A stretch of DNA of 64,000 bases from Leucocoprinus leucothites. Lineage: Eukaryota > Basidiomycota > Agaricomycetes > Agaricales > Agaricaceae. Shown here in pieces: positions 36,683 through 48,615 of the stretch (its first letter is position 1; each line of letters starts with the position of its first letter). The stretch spans positions 2,108,001 to 2,172,000 of the forward strand of contig JAACJO010000004.1 in the NCBI GenBank assembly GCA_013368445.1. Reading direction: 5' to 3'. The translations under genes were made by a program, and so were the position numbers. The notes below the pieces were generated by a model. It was given only the letters and a program-made list of their open reading frames with translations. It had not been told where the DNA came from and did no database searches.

Positions 36683-39391
36683 TCAAGAACCGGAAGGGGA
36701 TGGAGGTGATTCCCTCCCCTCTTCCCCAGTAATCCTCATCAGCTGAAGCAACGCACCATGCTCAATGGTCGTCTCCCATAGCTTAACCTTCGTCTGCTCT
36801 AACCTCGCTCTGAGCTTCTCCCGCTTTTCTTCAGCTCTCTTCAGGACATCTGCCTTCTTTAGCTTATGTTTAGGCTTCTGAGGCTGCCAATCCTCGACCC
36901 GCACAACAGAGAAAACTCCAGGAGGTTGGGGGGCAGGTGCTTCGGAAGTAGAGGCTGAGGGTGAAGTGTGTTGTTGGGGCGGCGCTTGTCCAGTTATGGG
37001 TCGCGTTAGTACTTCGTCGATTGGAGTGTTGATGGAACTGCCTTTGGAAACAACTCCAGATGCAGGAAGCTGCTCGCCGGGATCTTTTCCACCAGATGAA
37101 TCAGTCGTCGAGATCGAAGCCAGGAACCCATCCCACCACGTACCTTGAAGACGACATTGTTCCCCAGCAACCACTCCGGGTAAGCTCAAATCCCAGCCGG
37201 CTGAACTCGGCGTCGTAGGCTCCAGGGTGCTTGCAGGCGACGGAAGAGATATCAAGGACTCTGGATTTTCCACATCGCTGACAGATGTACCAAGCTGGGC
37301 ACGGGCCTGGGGGGCGCCCGGAAAAGAAATGGCCAGCAAGCACGGGTCTACAAGGTGATCAATATCCATTGAGAGGGAAGGAGGTGATAGTTTGGAAGAT
37401 AGATCACTCTGTATCTCAGGCAACGCCAATGATGGGGGCGCCTCGTCAACATCCATTGGAGTAGCTACAGAATGACTAGGTAGCGCTTCGCCTTGTTGTT
37501 TTGGGTCATCTTGAGTGGGACTGGGAAGAAGACTGACATTGACTGGGGTCTGCAACAGTCCAGGTGTCGTACCCAAGGCATCACCAGCCACAAGGTTGAG
37601 TGCCAGATCGAGATTTCCAGCTTGGGTGAGATCCAGGGGAGGAAAACTGAGCAATTGTTGAGCGTCAGGGTTGGGCGTAGTGGAAAAAGAGGATGCATCG
37701 CCTGAAAGGGGTGAAGGGAATGTGGAAAAGTCGGAGGGTGTATCAATTCCAAACAGGGATTCAAACGAGGTGCTATTGGTAAGAGGGCCGACGGTTGCAT
37801 TTGATCCCTCTCCGGACGAGGAAAATGTTTGTAAGATGTTCATCCAACTGTCGACCAGAGATTGGTCAGCGTTCTCGTTGCCAGGTGAAGACAGATCAAA
37901 TGCCGCAAGGAAGTTATCCACTGGTTGAGATGTATCAAGCAAATCCGCTGGTGGGGAAGACTGTACAGGGACTGGATTACTGAGGGGTGTTGAATCGGAT
38001 GCAGATAACAGTGTGGAAAAAAGGTCGTTAATCATCCCATTATCCGAGTTGGCCATGGCCAGCATCGGTTTTGGGGCCGATTGGTTGGGTGGTGAGGTAA
38101 GATTCGCTGACGAGGGCACAGTTGTTACTTTAACCATGCTAGGTAGAACTGTAGGGCGAAAGGCATCTCCGCATTCATCCCGGTAATGATTCGCTCCTCT
38201 GCCTCCCTCTGGTTGATCAAGTGGAATCGATTTTTGTCGACTCCCATTCTCATCCTCTCTCTCTTTCTGCGTCAGCTCCTCTATATGCTTCTTGGCCGCT
38301 GCCTTGTCTAGGGCGACCTTCACCAACCCAATTAGCTGCGATACCAACTGCCTCCCCCGCTCCTTCATCCAGTTCTGCCTGTAGGCTTCTGGTCCCTCGC
38401 CATCCAAAAACGGGTATGGTACATCCCAGTCAGCCGCCCCGGCAGGCACGCGGTTCAATTTCCGTCTTTTGACTTGCGGCTGCACTGACGCAGGGCGCTG
38501 ACCTGGTTTAGAAGCCCATCCCCGCGATCTTGTCGCAAAGCTCCCTTGACCTGGTCCGCCAGTGGCCCCGACCGCCAATAACCTCAAAATACTCTGCAGC
38601 ACAGGGAAGATATCCCTCTGTTTGATCAGCATGTCTACGACCTCTTGAATATTCGGTGTTGGTAGTTGAGAGCGGTCAAGGTTTTTGAAATACTCAATTT
38701 GCGAGCGACTGATCAGCACTGATGATTCGCATGGCGCTTCCGTTTCGTTGTCGTCAAGAACGATGGGGTTTGAAGGACTGGCACCCCGACCAGCACCGCC
38801 GAGAGTCGTAAGTTTGGATGGCTGGACGCCAGCGATGAGACCAGCGTGGCCGAGAAGGGCGTGTTGGTTCCGAAGGAAGTGGGTAGGGGGAGGCTCGGAG
38901 GGATCAGGAAGGGAGATGGCGGGCGGCGGAGGTCGTGGACTGGTTGTTCTCAACTTCCGTTTTGAGGTCTGCTTTCGAGCTTGGGTAGATTTCCTCCCAA
39001 CTTCCGCTGACGTTTGCGGTAGGGCACGTGGAGGGTCATTACGTGCAACAGAGGCTTGACGAGACTGGGGTTGACTTGAGGACAAGGATTGCGGTAGTAT
39101 GGGAGCATACGAGCCTCCAGGAAGGCTCAGCGATGAGGCTATTGGGTTTATTGATGGTTCAGAATGTGTATGGGAGCCAGGAAGTGCAATGGTCCCCACA
39201 TTTTGTGCTGATGAGCCAAAGCCCAAGCATTGCGGCCCAGTAGACACTGCACTGGGCAAAGCTAAAGCAGGCGATGGTGACCTACCTCTTGCAGAAGGCG
39301 AGGGAGGTGGTGAACCGAAAAGCGAGTCCTCATCTTGCGGCTGATCTTCACATTCGACTTGGATTGCTTGCTCGATTGTCTCTGATAGCAT
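36683..39391 (-). CDS. Large low-complexity protein, 902 residues, unrecognised
   Basis: One uninterrupted frame runs from the first ATG at 39391 to a TGA at 36683. The N-terminal half is rich in Pro, Ser and Gln with acidic patches (DEDSLFGSPPPSPS). A basic block (STQARKQTSKRKLR) could be a nuclear signal. A likely folded part lies in the middle (near residues 365-450), with WDVPYPFLDGEGPEAYRQNW and ERGRQLVSQLIGLVKVALDK. A long Ser/Asn/Pro region follows. The C-terminus is a strong coiled coil (about 845-890; KADVLKRAEEKREKLRARLE). The absence of introns over 2.7 kb is unusual in this window. The overall picture resembles a transcriptional regulator or scaffold, but that is inference. Confidence 0.72.
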   Translation of the reverse strand: MLSETIEQAIQVECEDQPQDEDSLFGSPPPSPSARGRSPSPALALPSAVSTGPQCLGFGSSAQNVGTIALPGSHTHSEPSINPIASSLSLPGGSYAPILPQSLSSSQPQSRQASVARNDPPRALPQTSAEVGRKSTQARKQTSKRKLRTTSPRPPPPAISLPDPSEPPPTHFLRNQHALLGHAGLIAGVQPSKLTTLGGAGRGASPSNPIVLDDNETEAPCESSVLISRSQIEYFKNLDRSQLPTPNIQEVVDMLIKQRDIFPVLQSILRLLAVGATGGPGQGSFATRSRGWASKPGQRPASVQPQVKRRKLNRVPAGAADWDVPYPFLDGEGPEAYRQNWMKERGRQLVSQLIGLVKVALDKAAAKKHIEELTQKEREDENGSRQKSIPLDQPEGGRGANHYRDECGDAFRPTVLPSMVKVTTVPSSANLTSPPNQSAPKPMLAMANSDNGMINDLFSTLLSASDSTPLSNPVPVQSSPPADLLDTSQPVDNFLAAFDLSSPGNENADQSLVDSWMNILQTFSSSGEGSNATVGPLTNSTSFESLFGIDTPSDFSTFPSPLSGDASSFSTTPNPDAQQLLSFPPLDLTQAGNLDLALNLVAGDALGTTPGLLQTPVNVSLLPSPTQDDPKQQGEALPSHSVATPMDVDEAPPSLALPEIQSDLSSKLSPPSLSMDIDHLVDPCLLAISFPGAPQARAQLGTSVSDVENPESLISLPSPASTLEPTTPSSAGWDLSLPGVVAGEQCRLQGTWWDGFLASISTTDSSGGKDPGEQLPASGVVSKGSSINTPIDEVLTRPITGQAPPQQHTSPSASTSEAPAPQPPGVFSVVRVEDWQPQKPKHKLKKADVLKRAEEKREKLRARLEQTKVKLWETTIEHGALLQLMRITGEEGRESPPSPSGS

Positions 39392-40458
39392 TTCAAACTG
39401 TGACGAAGGGAGATGTGAGTGGACGTCTGAGATTAGATTTGCCGTGAGGACCTGACCTGAGATGCTACACCCAGGGCAGTGGTTATGGGAAGGGATCCAG
39501 ATTGAATCAGCGAGGGTTGGCTTTATAAAGTTGCCACAGCGGTGCCGAGGGTGTGACTCTAAAAGTATAGCTAAGTAGCCGATCAAAGGGTAGTAGGATC
39601 ACAAAGCTGTATTTACCTCCGGAGGCCGTTCGATACAAGCCTGGAAGCGAAACTGGATATGCAATGAGATTGGAAAGTCGACAGAATACGGCAGCTTTGA
39701 GGGAGAAGGTGAAAAAATGGAGGCCAAACAACAGTAATCAAACAAAGGTGCTTTCGGATTTTGCCGTAACCTCTGGAGTCTGAATGCTAATAGCGCTCAT
39801 CAACTTTGTATCAATATCCAAGCGCTCACACTGCTGTACCGTTAGCCGGACCCAACCAATTTACCTCCCAGTCCAGCTGGCTGTGAGAGAATGAGAACGT
39901 TGGACACCTCTAATCGAAGAAAATATCACAGGGTCACTACCTCTACCTATTGTTTCTACCCAACATCCATGTATCTTGAAAGTGTTGTCTACCACTCTGT
40001 GCACACATTTCTCTATTCGACATCGTACAGCCTTACGGATGCTTCGAAATAGCTTTGTTTAGGGGTATCCCGGGTACGTGAACTGGCCCCGCCATACCAT
40101 TAAACCTATCTCCTCGGACTGGGGACAAAGAGACAAGATAAGATAGGATCACAGGAAAATGGTCACCAATGCCGTAACATATTGTACCAAGCGTAATCTC
40201 CTAGTGGGACGGAGAAAAAAAATGACCGTTCCACAGTCTTCACGCCAGACTCGGTGGCCTTTTATAATGCACTGATACGTGGTGACTGTCGAGGGAATAA
40301 TATGTAAAAAGAACATATCATCAGAACCGTCGAGGCAAGTACAACCTCAGGAACAAGAGTTGGTAAATTAGAAAAAAAAAAAACATCAATCGAGATATCG
40401 GGAACCCTACCTAACCCCGCAGGTACAGCTAGGCGTCGGACGATAGAGGTAACCACTC
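39392..40458. other. Intergenic with a 12-base A run
   Basis: These 1.07 kb lie between the large orphan's start (-) and the membrane protein's stop (-). A run of twelve A is at 40372-40383. The minus-strand frame continues open upstream of 39391 to 39586 but has no ATG, so it may be leader sequence. No other gene is seen. Confidence 0.5.
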
Positions 40459-41895
40459 CTAGGATGTCGAGGTATCCGGATTTATATCATTATGCTGGGA
40501 GGAAACGGGATTCCGGTGACCGAGAGGTGAAGAAGTGCGTGGCGATGCTTCCGGAGCCGCTGGCGCATCGGCTTCGCCCTGAGACAAGTTCTGCTGAAGG
40601 CGACGATGGCGCATCCGTAACCCACGAAGGAACAGCCGAGGAAGTCCACAAAAACTATCTAACTCTTCCTCCAGCTGATCCCCCTCCCTTTCGAATGGAT
40701 TTGTGTCTTGTGACGGCCTCTCTTCCCTTTGACCCAAGCCATGTCTGGGCCTCGTTCCTTCTTCTACCTGCGTGCCCCCAGCCCGGGACATACCCATTCT
40801 TCTCATTCGCCTAATCTCCCGCCGCATCCTATCCCTCTCAGGCTTGGTCAACTCTCTTATGGCATAGAAGAAGTCCACGACCGGTAGACATAGGAGGAAC
40901 AGAGCAAGAGTCTGACCATAGGTCCATCGAGATTCTCCAGGTTGCACAACAGACTCCACTTGCTGTATCATGGATTCTGTAACCACAGCAATCATGATAT
41001 CCATAACAAGAATAACGGTGCACCAAAAGTAAAAGAACAGGCGAGGGGCAGTAGGGCCAGAGGTGTATGCGAGGAGAAAGCAAAAAAAAGGTATACAGGG
41101 GCATAAGAACAGGACCGGTGCATACAAGGCGATGATTATGGGAATCAAGTTGAAGAAGGGTATCACGAGAGCACTGTATATCACGAGCGACGCTTTGCGA
41201 ACCACTGGGGAGGTCACCATGATGGTATGGCCGAGTATCTGGATGGGTATCGGGAAGTTCGGTTGGCATTGTACTTGGGCACCGAACGTGCTAAATGTGC
41301 CCCAGAACCACAAACCGAATGCTGAAAGGATGGTGAAGTGAAGAGAGCCAATTATGGCGGGCTCAAACACAATCAAGATTTTCTCTGATTCGTTTTTTTC
41401 CAGAAAGTCGGACATGCGCTCGAGAAACGAGCGCCGACTTTGCACTGTGCCCTGGGCCGGGTCCTGGTTTCGCAGGTCGCTTTGGCCTTGCGCTGCGTCT
41501 CGACTTTGTGACGGGCTGAGAGTTTGTTCCTCATCATCCTGAGCCGTACCAGAGGTAAAAAGATTATAATAGTAGAGGAACAAATGCAAGAATGTGTTTG
41601 AGCTGTTGACCCAGCCAAGATTAAGAGTCACGACGGCATGGTACGTGCTCATTCCGAACGTTTTAGCCTGCACAAACGCCGAAAGCAGGAGAGCACATCC
41701 GGTGAGAATGATCATTCTTGATTGGATTGCCACAATGCGCGCTTCCGTCTTCGTAAACTTGCTGTCAGTCATTGTGAAAAATGCGAGTGCAAGGGCAAAA
41801 AAGTTTTGGGCGTAAATCGAAGCACGGATCCCGACTCCAGAAATGTCAGGATCAGCTGGTATGCAACCCGGAGAGATTTGAGCGAGCTCTGACAT
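40459..41895 (-). CDS. Multi-pass membrane protein, 478 residues, unrecognised
   Basis: A single uninterrupted frame from ATG 41895 to TAG 40459. Seven or eight hydrophobic segments are visible: AQNFFALALAFFTM, MIILTGCALLLSAFV, TFLHLFLYYYNLF, IIGSLHFTILSAFGLWFW, SLVIYSALVIPFFNLIPIII, FLCPCIPFFCFLLAY, FFYFWCTVILVMDIMIAVV and LALFLLCLPVVDFFYAI. A hydrophilic Gln/Ser-rich loop of about 60 residues (115-170) separates the third and fourth. The C-terminal 110 residues are charged, Arg-rich then Pro/Ser-rich, and probably cytosolic. No transporter or receptor signature is recognised. It could belong to a fungal membrane family of unknown function. Confidence 0.75.
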   Translation of the reverse strand: MSELAQISPGCIPADPDISGVGIRASIYAQNFFALALAFFTMTDSKFTKTEARIVAIQSRMIILTGCALLLSAFVQAKTFGMSTYHAVVTLNLGWVNSSNTFLHLFLYYYNLFTSGTAQDDEEQTLSPSQSRDAAQGQSDLRNQDPAQGTVQSRRSFLERMSDFLEKNESEKILIVFEPAIIGSLHFTILSAFGLWFWGTFSTFGAQVQCQPNFPIPIQILGHTIMVTSPVVRKASLVIYSALVIPFFNLIPIIIALYAPVLFLCPCIPFFCFLLAYTSGPTAPRLFFYFWCTVILVMDIMIAVVTESMIQQVESVVQPGESRWTYGQTLALFLLCLPVVDFFYAIRELTKPERDRMRREIRRMRRMGMSRAGGTQVEEGTRPRHGLGQREERPSQDTNPFEREGDQLEEELDSFCGLPRLFLRGLRMRHRRLQQNLSQGEADAPAAPEASPRTSSPLGHRNPVSSQHNDINPDTSTS

Positions 41896-43698
41896 TGTAA
41901 TCTGGCCGAGATCAAGACCAGATGAGCAATCAGTAAATCAGGACGCGTAGGAGTAGACTCACTTGCTAGAGCGGACGCAAATCTGTTGATCGACAGCCTG
42001 TCTGGCACAGCATATATATACGTCTAAAGTAAGAGGAGGCATGCTGAAAACGTAGGCTCGCAGCGTGCTTGGAAGTAAGTGGATGACAACGTGGAACGAG
42101 CCAAACTAGAGGGTCTTTGTGTTGACGGGACGTTCTTCGAGATGCCTAATCGAATTTAATATATGTGGAGATGAGTTCTCTATTACCAATCGTTTTAGCT
42201 TGGCTGTACTTACTACTGGTGGCTTTCATTTCCCGTTTGTGAAAACGCGATGAACACACTGGTATCTGGGAAAATACGCACCAAAGGTTAAAATGTGTCT
42301 GGACTGTATGTGATTGCTTTAGGGATATCCGTAATACATACATGCCGCCTGAAGATGTCGCTGGTGCAATTCAAGAAAAATAAGATAGAAAAGATCGTTT
42401 GGTCCTCTGACGTTCGCCCGCGGTGAAAGCCAAAGATCATCCGAACTGTTCAATGCAAGTGCTTCAAGTCCAGACTTCTTTCTCGCTCGGGTGAATTGGG
42501 TGAGGCTCTGTCGTATAAATGCAAGTATCGTGGCATCTACTGAGATTTAGGTAAGGATTCGTAGTTTGCCATGCGCCAGTGCACAGCGGCTCACCTCGCA
42601 CATGTCTGTAAGCGCCCGCGTGCGTTACCGGAAAAAGCCTGTTTCGGAGGCGGTATGCTGGCATGAGACTTCCATAGGCAGTAAGGGTAGGGGTTTTCGG
42701 GAGGCTTCCGCACATATCGATGCATGGGCGCTTACATCGGATGTTCTTCGCCGTATGTATATCTATGACAAAGACACCTTTAGTACACTCGTTAGGGATC
42801 TATGATAGAACAGGAACCTGAAAGGATGGTAGTAAGGCGCTAATTTGTGCAACCGGTAGCTTGGGTCGTGGCCGTAGGCAGTCGGTCAAGAGGGTTCAAC
42901 TGTATTCTGCTGCCATCTGAGGGGTTCTTGATTTTTGATAGCGGGCCCGAACATTGTCAGACAAGCTGATGCGATCGTAAGTGACGGTAGTTTGAGTAGA
43001 GCAATACCGTCGCCAGGGCAAAGGCGCGATAGCGTCATATATATGTTGGACGGAAATCCGGAGCCGAGCTCAATTGAGGGAATGGTCTCGAAGGCTACTA
43101 AGTCCGTTCTCCGGACGAGGATGGCAACTAGCCTTGGGCGCTCGTCTTTCGAGATGAGAACCCCAAGAGGACGATAATCTAAGGTTAGAGTTCTAAAAAA
43201 CAGGGCATGCTGTAGTCTTTTCTCGATGGCTTTATGCGCAAACTGGAGAGTACAAAGTGCGAGATCTTGATGGTCGTGCCAAACACAGCATTCGGCGGAA
43301 CACGCGCTGATCGCGCCGAGAGGACCTCCGAAAACAACAAGAACAAATAACAGTCGAGGGTGTGCCCAGCAGCCGACAGGAAGGGAACCCCTGGGTGGTG
43401 GATGGTGATGCTGGGAATGAAGAGGAGACAGGGAGTCGCCATGGCAGGGGAGACAAGACCCCGGGGGCAGCAGAGACGAGGGACGTGGGAGGAAGGGGAT
43501 TAGCGGGGTGATCGGGGTCCTAGTGGGAGTATCTCGTTCTGCGGTTGTGTTTGGTTGTGTACTGCCCGCCGTCGTCGAGAGCGACCTTTGTGTGCTGGAG
43601 CCACGCCTGTTATTGTATACGACTACTTTTTGGCTTTCTTGGCCCTCTCCAGTCTCCTTCTCTTCTCCATTCTTTCTTTTTTCTTTGCTTAATCCTTT
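41896..43698. other. Divergent intergenic region of 1.8 kb
   Basis: The region lies between the membrane protein (-) and ataxin-2 (+) and should hold both promoters. Splice-like signals just upstream of 41895 (GTGAGT near 41960) suggest a noncoding leader exon for the membrane gene. A pyrimidine-rich tract (43590-43690) precedes the ataxin-2 ATG. Open frames such as 42935-43177 on plus show no recognisable protein. Confidence 0.5.
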
Positions 43699-46600
43699 AT
43701 GGCCTCTACTCGCCCCTCCAAGCCTCCTCGGAAGTCTGCTGCAGATAATCCTCGGTATGTTCGCTGCTTTCTACCTGTTCTCTTGCTCACACTCTGCAGC
43801 CGCTCTGCATGGTCTGGGCCTCGCGCGTCTCCGACATTTGCGCCGACTAGCTCCTCCCCGCGGCCCCAAGCCTCCGCACCCCAACAGGGCCCGCCGCTCG
43901 CACAGACCAACGGTGCACGACCATCAGACCCTACCCGCGACCGTGTCCTCCAGTCCCTGGCTGGCCTGACCGTGCGTGACTTGATTCGCTCGTCCCATTA
44001 TCCGCTCACTCCTCCCAGGGGACCACCGTCACCCTTACCACCAAAACTGGCGTCCGCTACGAGGGCGTCGTGGGTTCTACCTCGAGCGAGGGAGACACCA
44101 GCGGCGTGACCCTCAGGGACGTTAAGGATCTCACAGCGCCCGGCACTCCTCTCAAAGACGCTTTCTTTATCGCCTCAAGTAATATCGAGAGTTACACCTC
44201 AGGACCTGCTGATGCAAAGCCCGCAAATGGCGATAGTGAGCGGCCACAATCGATTGTTCTGTGCTTTCGTTCATCTCGTTTTTAGCCTTCAGAACCGACA
44301 CAGACATTAGCCAGAAAAAGCCCAACCAAGGCCGCGAACGTGAGCTGCAAATGTGGCAGCCTGATAATGACGCTCCGCCCCTTGCGGGAGATGATGATAC
44401 CTTTGGACATTCCGCAAGCAATACCGCCTGGGACCAATTTGCAGTCAATGAAAAACTATTTGGAGTCACTGGTGGCTTCAACGAAGACGATTATACTACA
44501 AAGCTCGATCGCAATGCTGCAGGTTTCAAGGAGCGTGAAATCGAGGCTCAGCGTATCGCTGCAGAAATTCTAGGGGTATGCATCTTCTATTCTTATCTCT
44601 AACCAAGAGTCTTCACCAAGAATTTACTCTGCCCCTGATGCTATGTAATGACGCGATTCTTAACAGGTTGCGACCAATAACCCGCACATCCGGGAAGAAC
44701 GTGGTCTTGATGACAGCAGTGTTGGTGAAGAAGACAAGTGAGTGCATACCGAGTGTTTCCTGAATGGGCCCTTGCTATAACCATGTCTAGATATGGCGCT
44801 GTCGTCAGAAGCCAGGGTGCATATATCCCTCCGGGGGCACGCAGGGGTGTCAGCGGTGCACTTTCTCCTCCATCAATACCTAGTGCTGCCCCAAGTGCTG
44901 TTGCCAAGCAGGAAGTACCCAAGGTTTCGGTCAATGGGCCTGATGGTACCACAGTTGCTCAAACTCAGACCCCGCCGGACAAGACTTCTTCGCCTGCCCC
45001 TGGGGCCGCCGCTGCTCCCAAGGTACGTAGACGTCACTGCATAGCATGGATGAGTAGTGATATATGTTGCGAACAGGACGCTCTTCCAGCTTTCCGCGAT
45101 TTCGTAACAACCGAAAAACAGCGGCTCACTCGCAAACGTCAAGCACTCGTCAAAAGTGAGATGGACAAACGTATGGCTGAGCTAGTCAAATTTAGTCAAA
45201 ACTTTAAGGTACAATCCAACTGGCTATATGCGCCTCTTTACTCAAAATTTACATGTAATAGCTCAATAAACCCATTCCCGACGATCTTGTCCCCATCCTT
45301 GCAAAGGACGAAGACAAGCAACGTGCGATCAAAGAAAAGGCTAAGAAAGACGCCGAGTCAAATTCTGCTCGTGCCATCGGTGCTTCCACCGCAGTTACAG
45401 CATCAAGAGGTGTTGGCATTGGCGGCGCCCTTAAAGGTGCTATGAAACAGCCTACTGGCGGTGCACCCGCTGTCGGAACCTCAGGCCTGCAAAAACCGCC
45501 AGTTTCTCAACAGCCGTCTTCATCCTCTACCGCACAAACTGCGTCTTCCCAGAAACCAGCAGGCCCTACAGCCTCTAAGTCCGAAACAGCTGTAAAGAAG
45601 ATCCCAATGTATATTCAGCCTATTCCGGCGTTCAAAGGTGGCAAGTTGAAACAAACTTCGACACCGTCTGCTGCAACAGCTTCGTCCTCTGCTGTTAGTG
45701 GAGCTTCCGGTATGAATGGTAGTGTGACTCCGGCAACTGCTACGACCACGGCTACGACTAGTCCTACACCAGGTGTTGCCACACCGGTTTCACCGACGAC
45801 CGCTACGAGTGCGAATAGGTTGAATGTGAATGCCTCCTCGTTTAGGCCGACTATGAAGGCGAGTTGTGCATCTCATGACGATGCTCCTTCGATCAATATT
45901 AACTCACAAATTTTCGTGCTTTAGGGAGCAGCCCCGACTCCGACCAACGTCGCGTCACCGAAATCTAAGGCTGACACGCCTAATTCGACAGCAACTGTTA
46001 ATAACCCGTTCTTCGGTGTCCGCCCTCTCAAAAAGAGTAGCGTTACACATATCAAGGATGATTTCAATCCATTTAAATCTGGGAAGGTTTTGGAGGCTGG
46101 TCAAGTTGGTGCGTACCACTCAATCGTTTATCCCTCGCTCTTCCTCTTACAGCTGTCTTCTTCCTTCCCCTTGATCATTTCCTATCTTACAGCACCCCAA
46201 TGGCCATATCATGGCAAACGCTACACACTAATGTTCCCTGCCGTTCCTCACCCACCGTCTGGCCACCCATCACACATGGGCAGTGGTCCCAATACTCCTG
46301 GAAATGCGGGTGGAAATACAGGTGGCCCGCCAGTCCAGCAACACGTTCCTCCTCCTCCATACGAAGAAGACCCTAATGCTCAAGCTGCTGCTGCTGCCGC
46401 CCGTGGCGGTTATGTGTACCCCTATCCTCCGTACGCTTATCCCGGTCAGGTGGGTTTTCTGCTTTCCAAATTTGACTTTGGTACGATGTATATCTCGTCG
46501 CGCGCGTTTCTCCTTCGAGCGGGCGCATGTGTTTCCATGTTCTTATCCCCTCTCCTTTTTAATGATAAGTCGTTGTATCCGTTATGTCCGAGATGCTGAT

Positions 46601-47206
46601 GTTGTCAAATGTCAATAGCATATGATGCCCCCTCCTGGTCCTCCTGGTGCATATATGCCAGCGCCTTTCATGCATCATATGCCCTATCCTCCTGGTATGC
46701 CTCCTCCAAATGGTGTGTTCCTATCGTACTTTTACTAATGGTGATGATTGATTGATGTACGTGTTTCCTCTAGCTATGTATTCTCCTGCCATGGGTCAAA
46801 TGCCACGTGAGTTTGTGTTTTTGTAATCTGCGATATAGAATGGATGCTAAACATGCTTTTGGTCACATTAGCCTATATGCCTCCCCCACCTCCAGGGCCC
46901 TACCCACCTCCGCCCAACGGAGCCGCTCCTCGACCATCTATGCCACCTACCCCTATTCCAGCCCAAGCACATCCATACTATCATCATCAAAGTCCACAAC
47001 GTCAGTAACAGCTCCTTACTTAAATGTTTCACTATATTAATACTGATTCACTGTATTCTCTCTTCGTTCTCTACACCGCCTTGATCAATCTAGTTCAACA
47101 CGCAGTTCCCTATTCAATGATGATGCCTCCACCACCTGGTGGTGTCCCTCCTCATCCCTATGAAAACGGTCCACCGCCCCCCGTACAAATGGGAGGACAT
47201 GCATAA
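43699..47206 (+). CDS. PBP1: Ataxin-2 / Pbp1 homologue (Lsm, LsmAD, PAM2)
   Basis: Fourteen exons join to 859 codons (858 residues): 43699-43754, 43800-43971, 44019-44235, 44286-44575, 44667-44737, 44791-45022, 45077-45208, 45262-45858, 45925-46108, 46193-46449, 46619-46712, 46774-46806, 46872-47000, 47094-47206. The Lsm fold is at about 77-148 (GTTVTLTTKTGVRYEGVVGS, DAFFIASSNIESY), LsmAD at about 165-245 (AWDQFAVNEKLFGV, FKEREIEAQRIAAEI) and a PAM2 motif for poly(A)-binding protein at 576-586 (RLNVNASSFRP). The tail is Pro/Met/Tyr-rich. Pbp1 acts in poly(A) tail control, stress granules and TORC1 signalling. The eighth intron (45859-45924) begins GC rather than GT; frame demands it. The gene looks intact. 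Confidence 0.9.
45859..45924 (+). other. GC-AG intron in the ataxin-2 gene
   Basis: After the PAM2 codons the exon ends AAG and the intron begins GCGAGT, ending in TGCTTTAG. The flanking exons are both phase 0 and join TMK to GAAPTPTN. The nearby GT alternative (GTGCAT at 45865) would break the frame. GC-AG introns are a known minor class of U2 introns. Confidence 0.7.
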
Positions 47207-47546
47207 ACTGGGAGCTCGGAGAATGAAGTTGGAAGGGGGGGGGCTGGTTCTTGGGTATTGGGGGCAAGGAAGGTGTGAGGCTGCGGGGCCAGTTTCCTGA
47301 TTTGAAATTTACATCTTTTTGATTTTGGTTTTGGTTGATTGATCGATTCGAGTCGCGTCGAGTATCAAGGGATCGAGATGGATCCTAGGGAGTATGGTTT
47401 TATGGGCTGTGATTGTGTTCTACATGTCGAGTTGATGAGCGGGATGGAAATCACTTTCTTCGAGCGTCTGGAAAGATTAGGATCAGCAAGAGTTTCTTTT
47501 TGTTTTCTTCTCTTGGAAGAGCGGTTTCCGGGGGTGTCTGTTTGTT

Positions 47547-47577
47547 GATGGTGGTGATGGTGGTGGTGGTGGTGGTT
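47547..47577. repeat. GGT/GAT trinucleotide microsatellite
   Basis: About ten units of GGT with two GAT interruptions, in the noncoding region after ataxin-2. Likely length-variable among strains. Confidence 0.8.
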
Positions 47578-47884
47578 TGTTTATTGAGGGTGGCGTTCGG
47601 TTCAGTGGTGTGCTGTAGCTGGTGGTGGTATTGGTTTTCTCTTGTCTTTCCTTTCGTTTTATTTCACTTGTTTTGTTGTGATCATTGTCGCCCGTTGTTG
47701 TGTTGTCCGCTGTCTCTTTCTCTCCTTGTCGTTGTCATCATCACAGTTGTTTCCTCCCTGTCTCCATCTCCTCTCTCCCTGCACCTTGTTGAATGGCACC
47801 TACAAGATCTCTGTTCCCATTCTTTTTCCACTTCCTTTTTCCACTTTTTGTTAGTTGTAGCTGGCTGGTTGTCACTGTCTCATT

Positions 47885-47929
47885 TGGTGTTGGTGTTGGT
47901 GTTGATGTTGATGTTGATGTTGATGTTGT
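47885..47929. repeat. Hexanucleotide microsatellite GTTGGT/GTTGAT
   Basis: Three GTTGGT-type units are followed by about four GTTGAT units, ending at GTTGTC. The switch between two unit types inside one array suggests point mutation followed by expansion. Confidence 0.8.
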
Positions 47930-48615
47930 CACTTGTCAAAGTGATCAGTAGTTTATGGTTGGTTTTCACGGCTTCGGAGGTAGGGAGAGGAAGAGGAAAT
48001 GTTTGACATACGTTCCAAATGCACACGCATCAGACCTACGGATCTCCCATGTCCACGCACGCATACACACATTCATACATACGCAATACGCCCTATATGT
48101 CTGCTCGCCTACCCTCATACGCCTATATGCCTACCATCCCCTCTTGTTTCTTCTATGCCTCATGACCTCTTACACCCCTATGTCGGCAAAAATCCCCCTT
48201 TATTCTTTCCCTTTCATTGTTTGTCTACTTCGTCTATTCGTCTCTCCGTGTGCGATGTGCTGTGCTCTTTGTGTCGTGTATGAGTTCATCTCCTTACTCT
48301 CTTCTCTTTTGGGTACAGAGTTGTTTGTTTTTGGATGTACGTACGTACGTGTGTAGAGGGGCTTGTTTTCTTTACCAACTTGTCCGTAGATGAATTTTGG
48401 CGAGGTTGTTATACATGGTCAAGTTGCGTTGTATTCGGTCTGTGCGGGAGATTTGAGAAAAAGAGGTTCATTAATGCTGAGTATACAGTGTATTCCAGTA
48501 GACGAAGAGCAGAGAGAAATACGAAAGCAAAAGAGAGTACAGGTGATAGATGACTCTGAATTGAATGAAAATATGAGTGGTACTAAGATGAAAAAATGCA
48601 CACGAGGTAGAGGTA

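Larger units (their letters stand above)
47207..48615. other. Convergent 3' region with simple repeats, no supported gene
   Basis: These 1.4 kb lie between the stops of ataxin-2 (+) and BUB1 (-). They are rich in T, G and C with simple repeats and pyrimidine tracts. A long plus-strand open frame (47413-48006) is a by-product of low complexity: Leu/Ser/Val-rich without domain character. Confidence 0.55.

Noticed and set aside
42935..43177. 80-codon plus-strand open frame upstream of ataxin-2
   Set aside because: No recognisable protein features; it lies in a divergent promoter region.
47413..48006. 197-codon open frame on the plus strand after ataxin-2
   Set aside because: It consists of pyrimidine-rich and GT-repeat sequence; the Leu/Ser/Val-rich translation has no domain character and spans two microsatellites.
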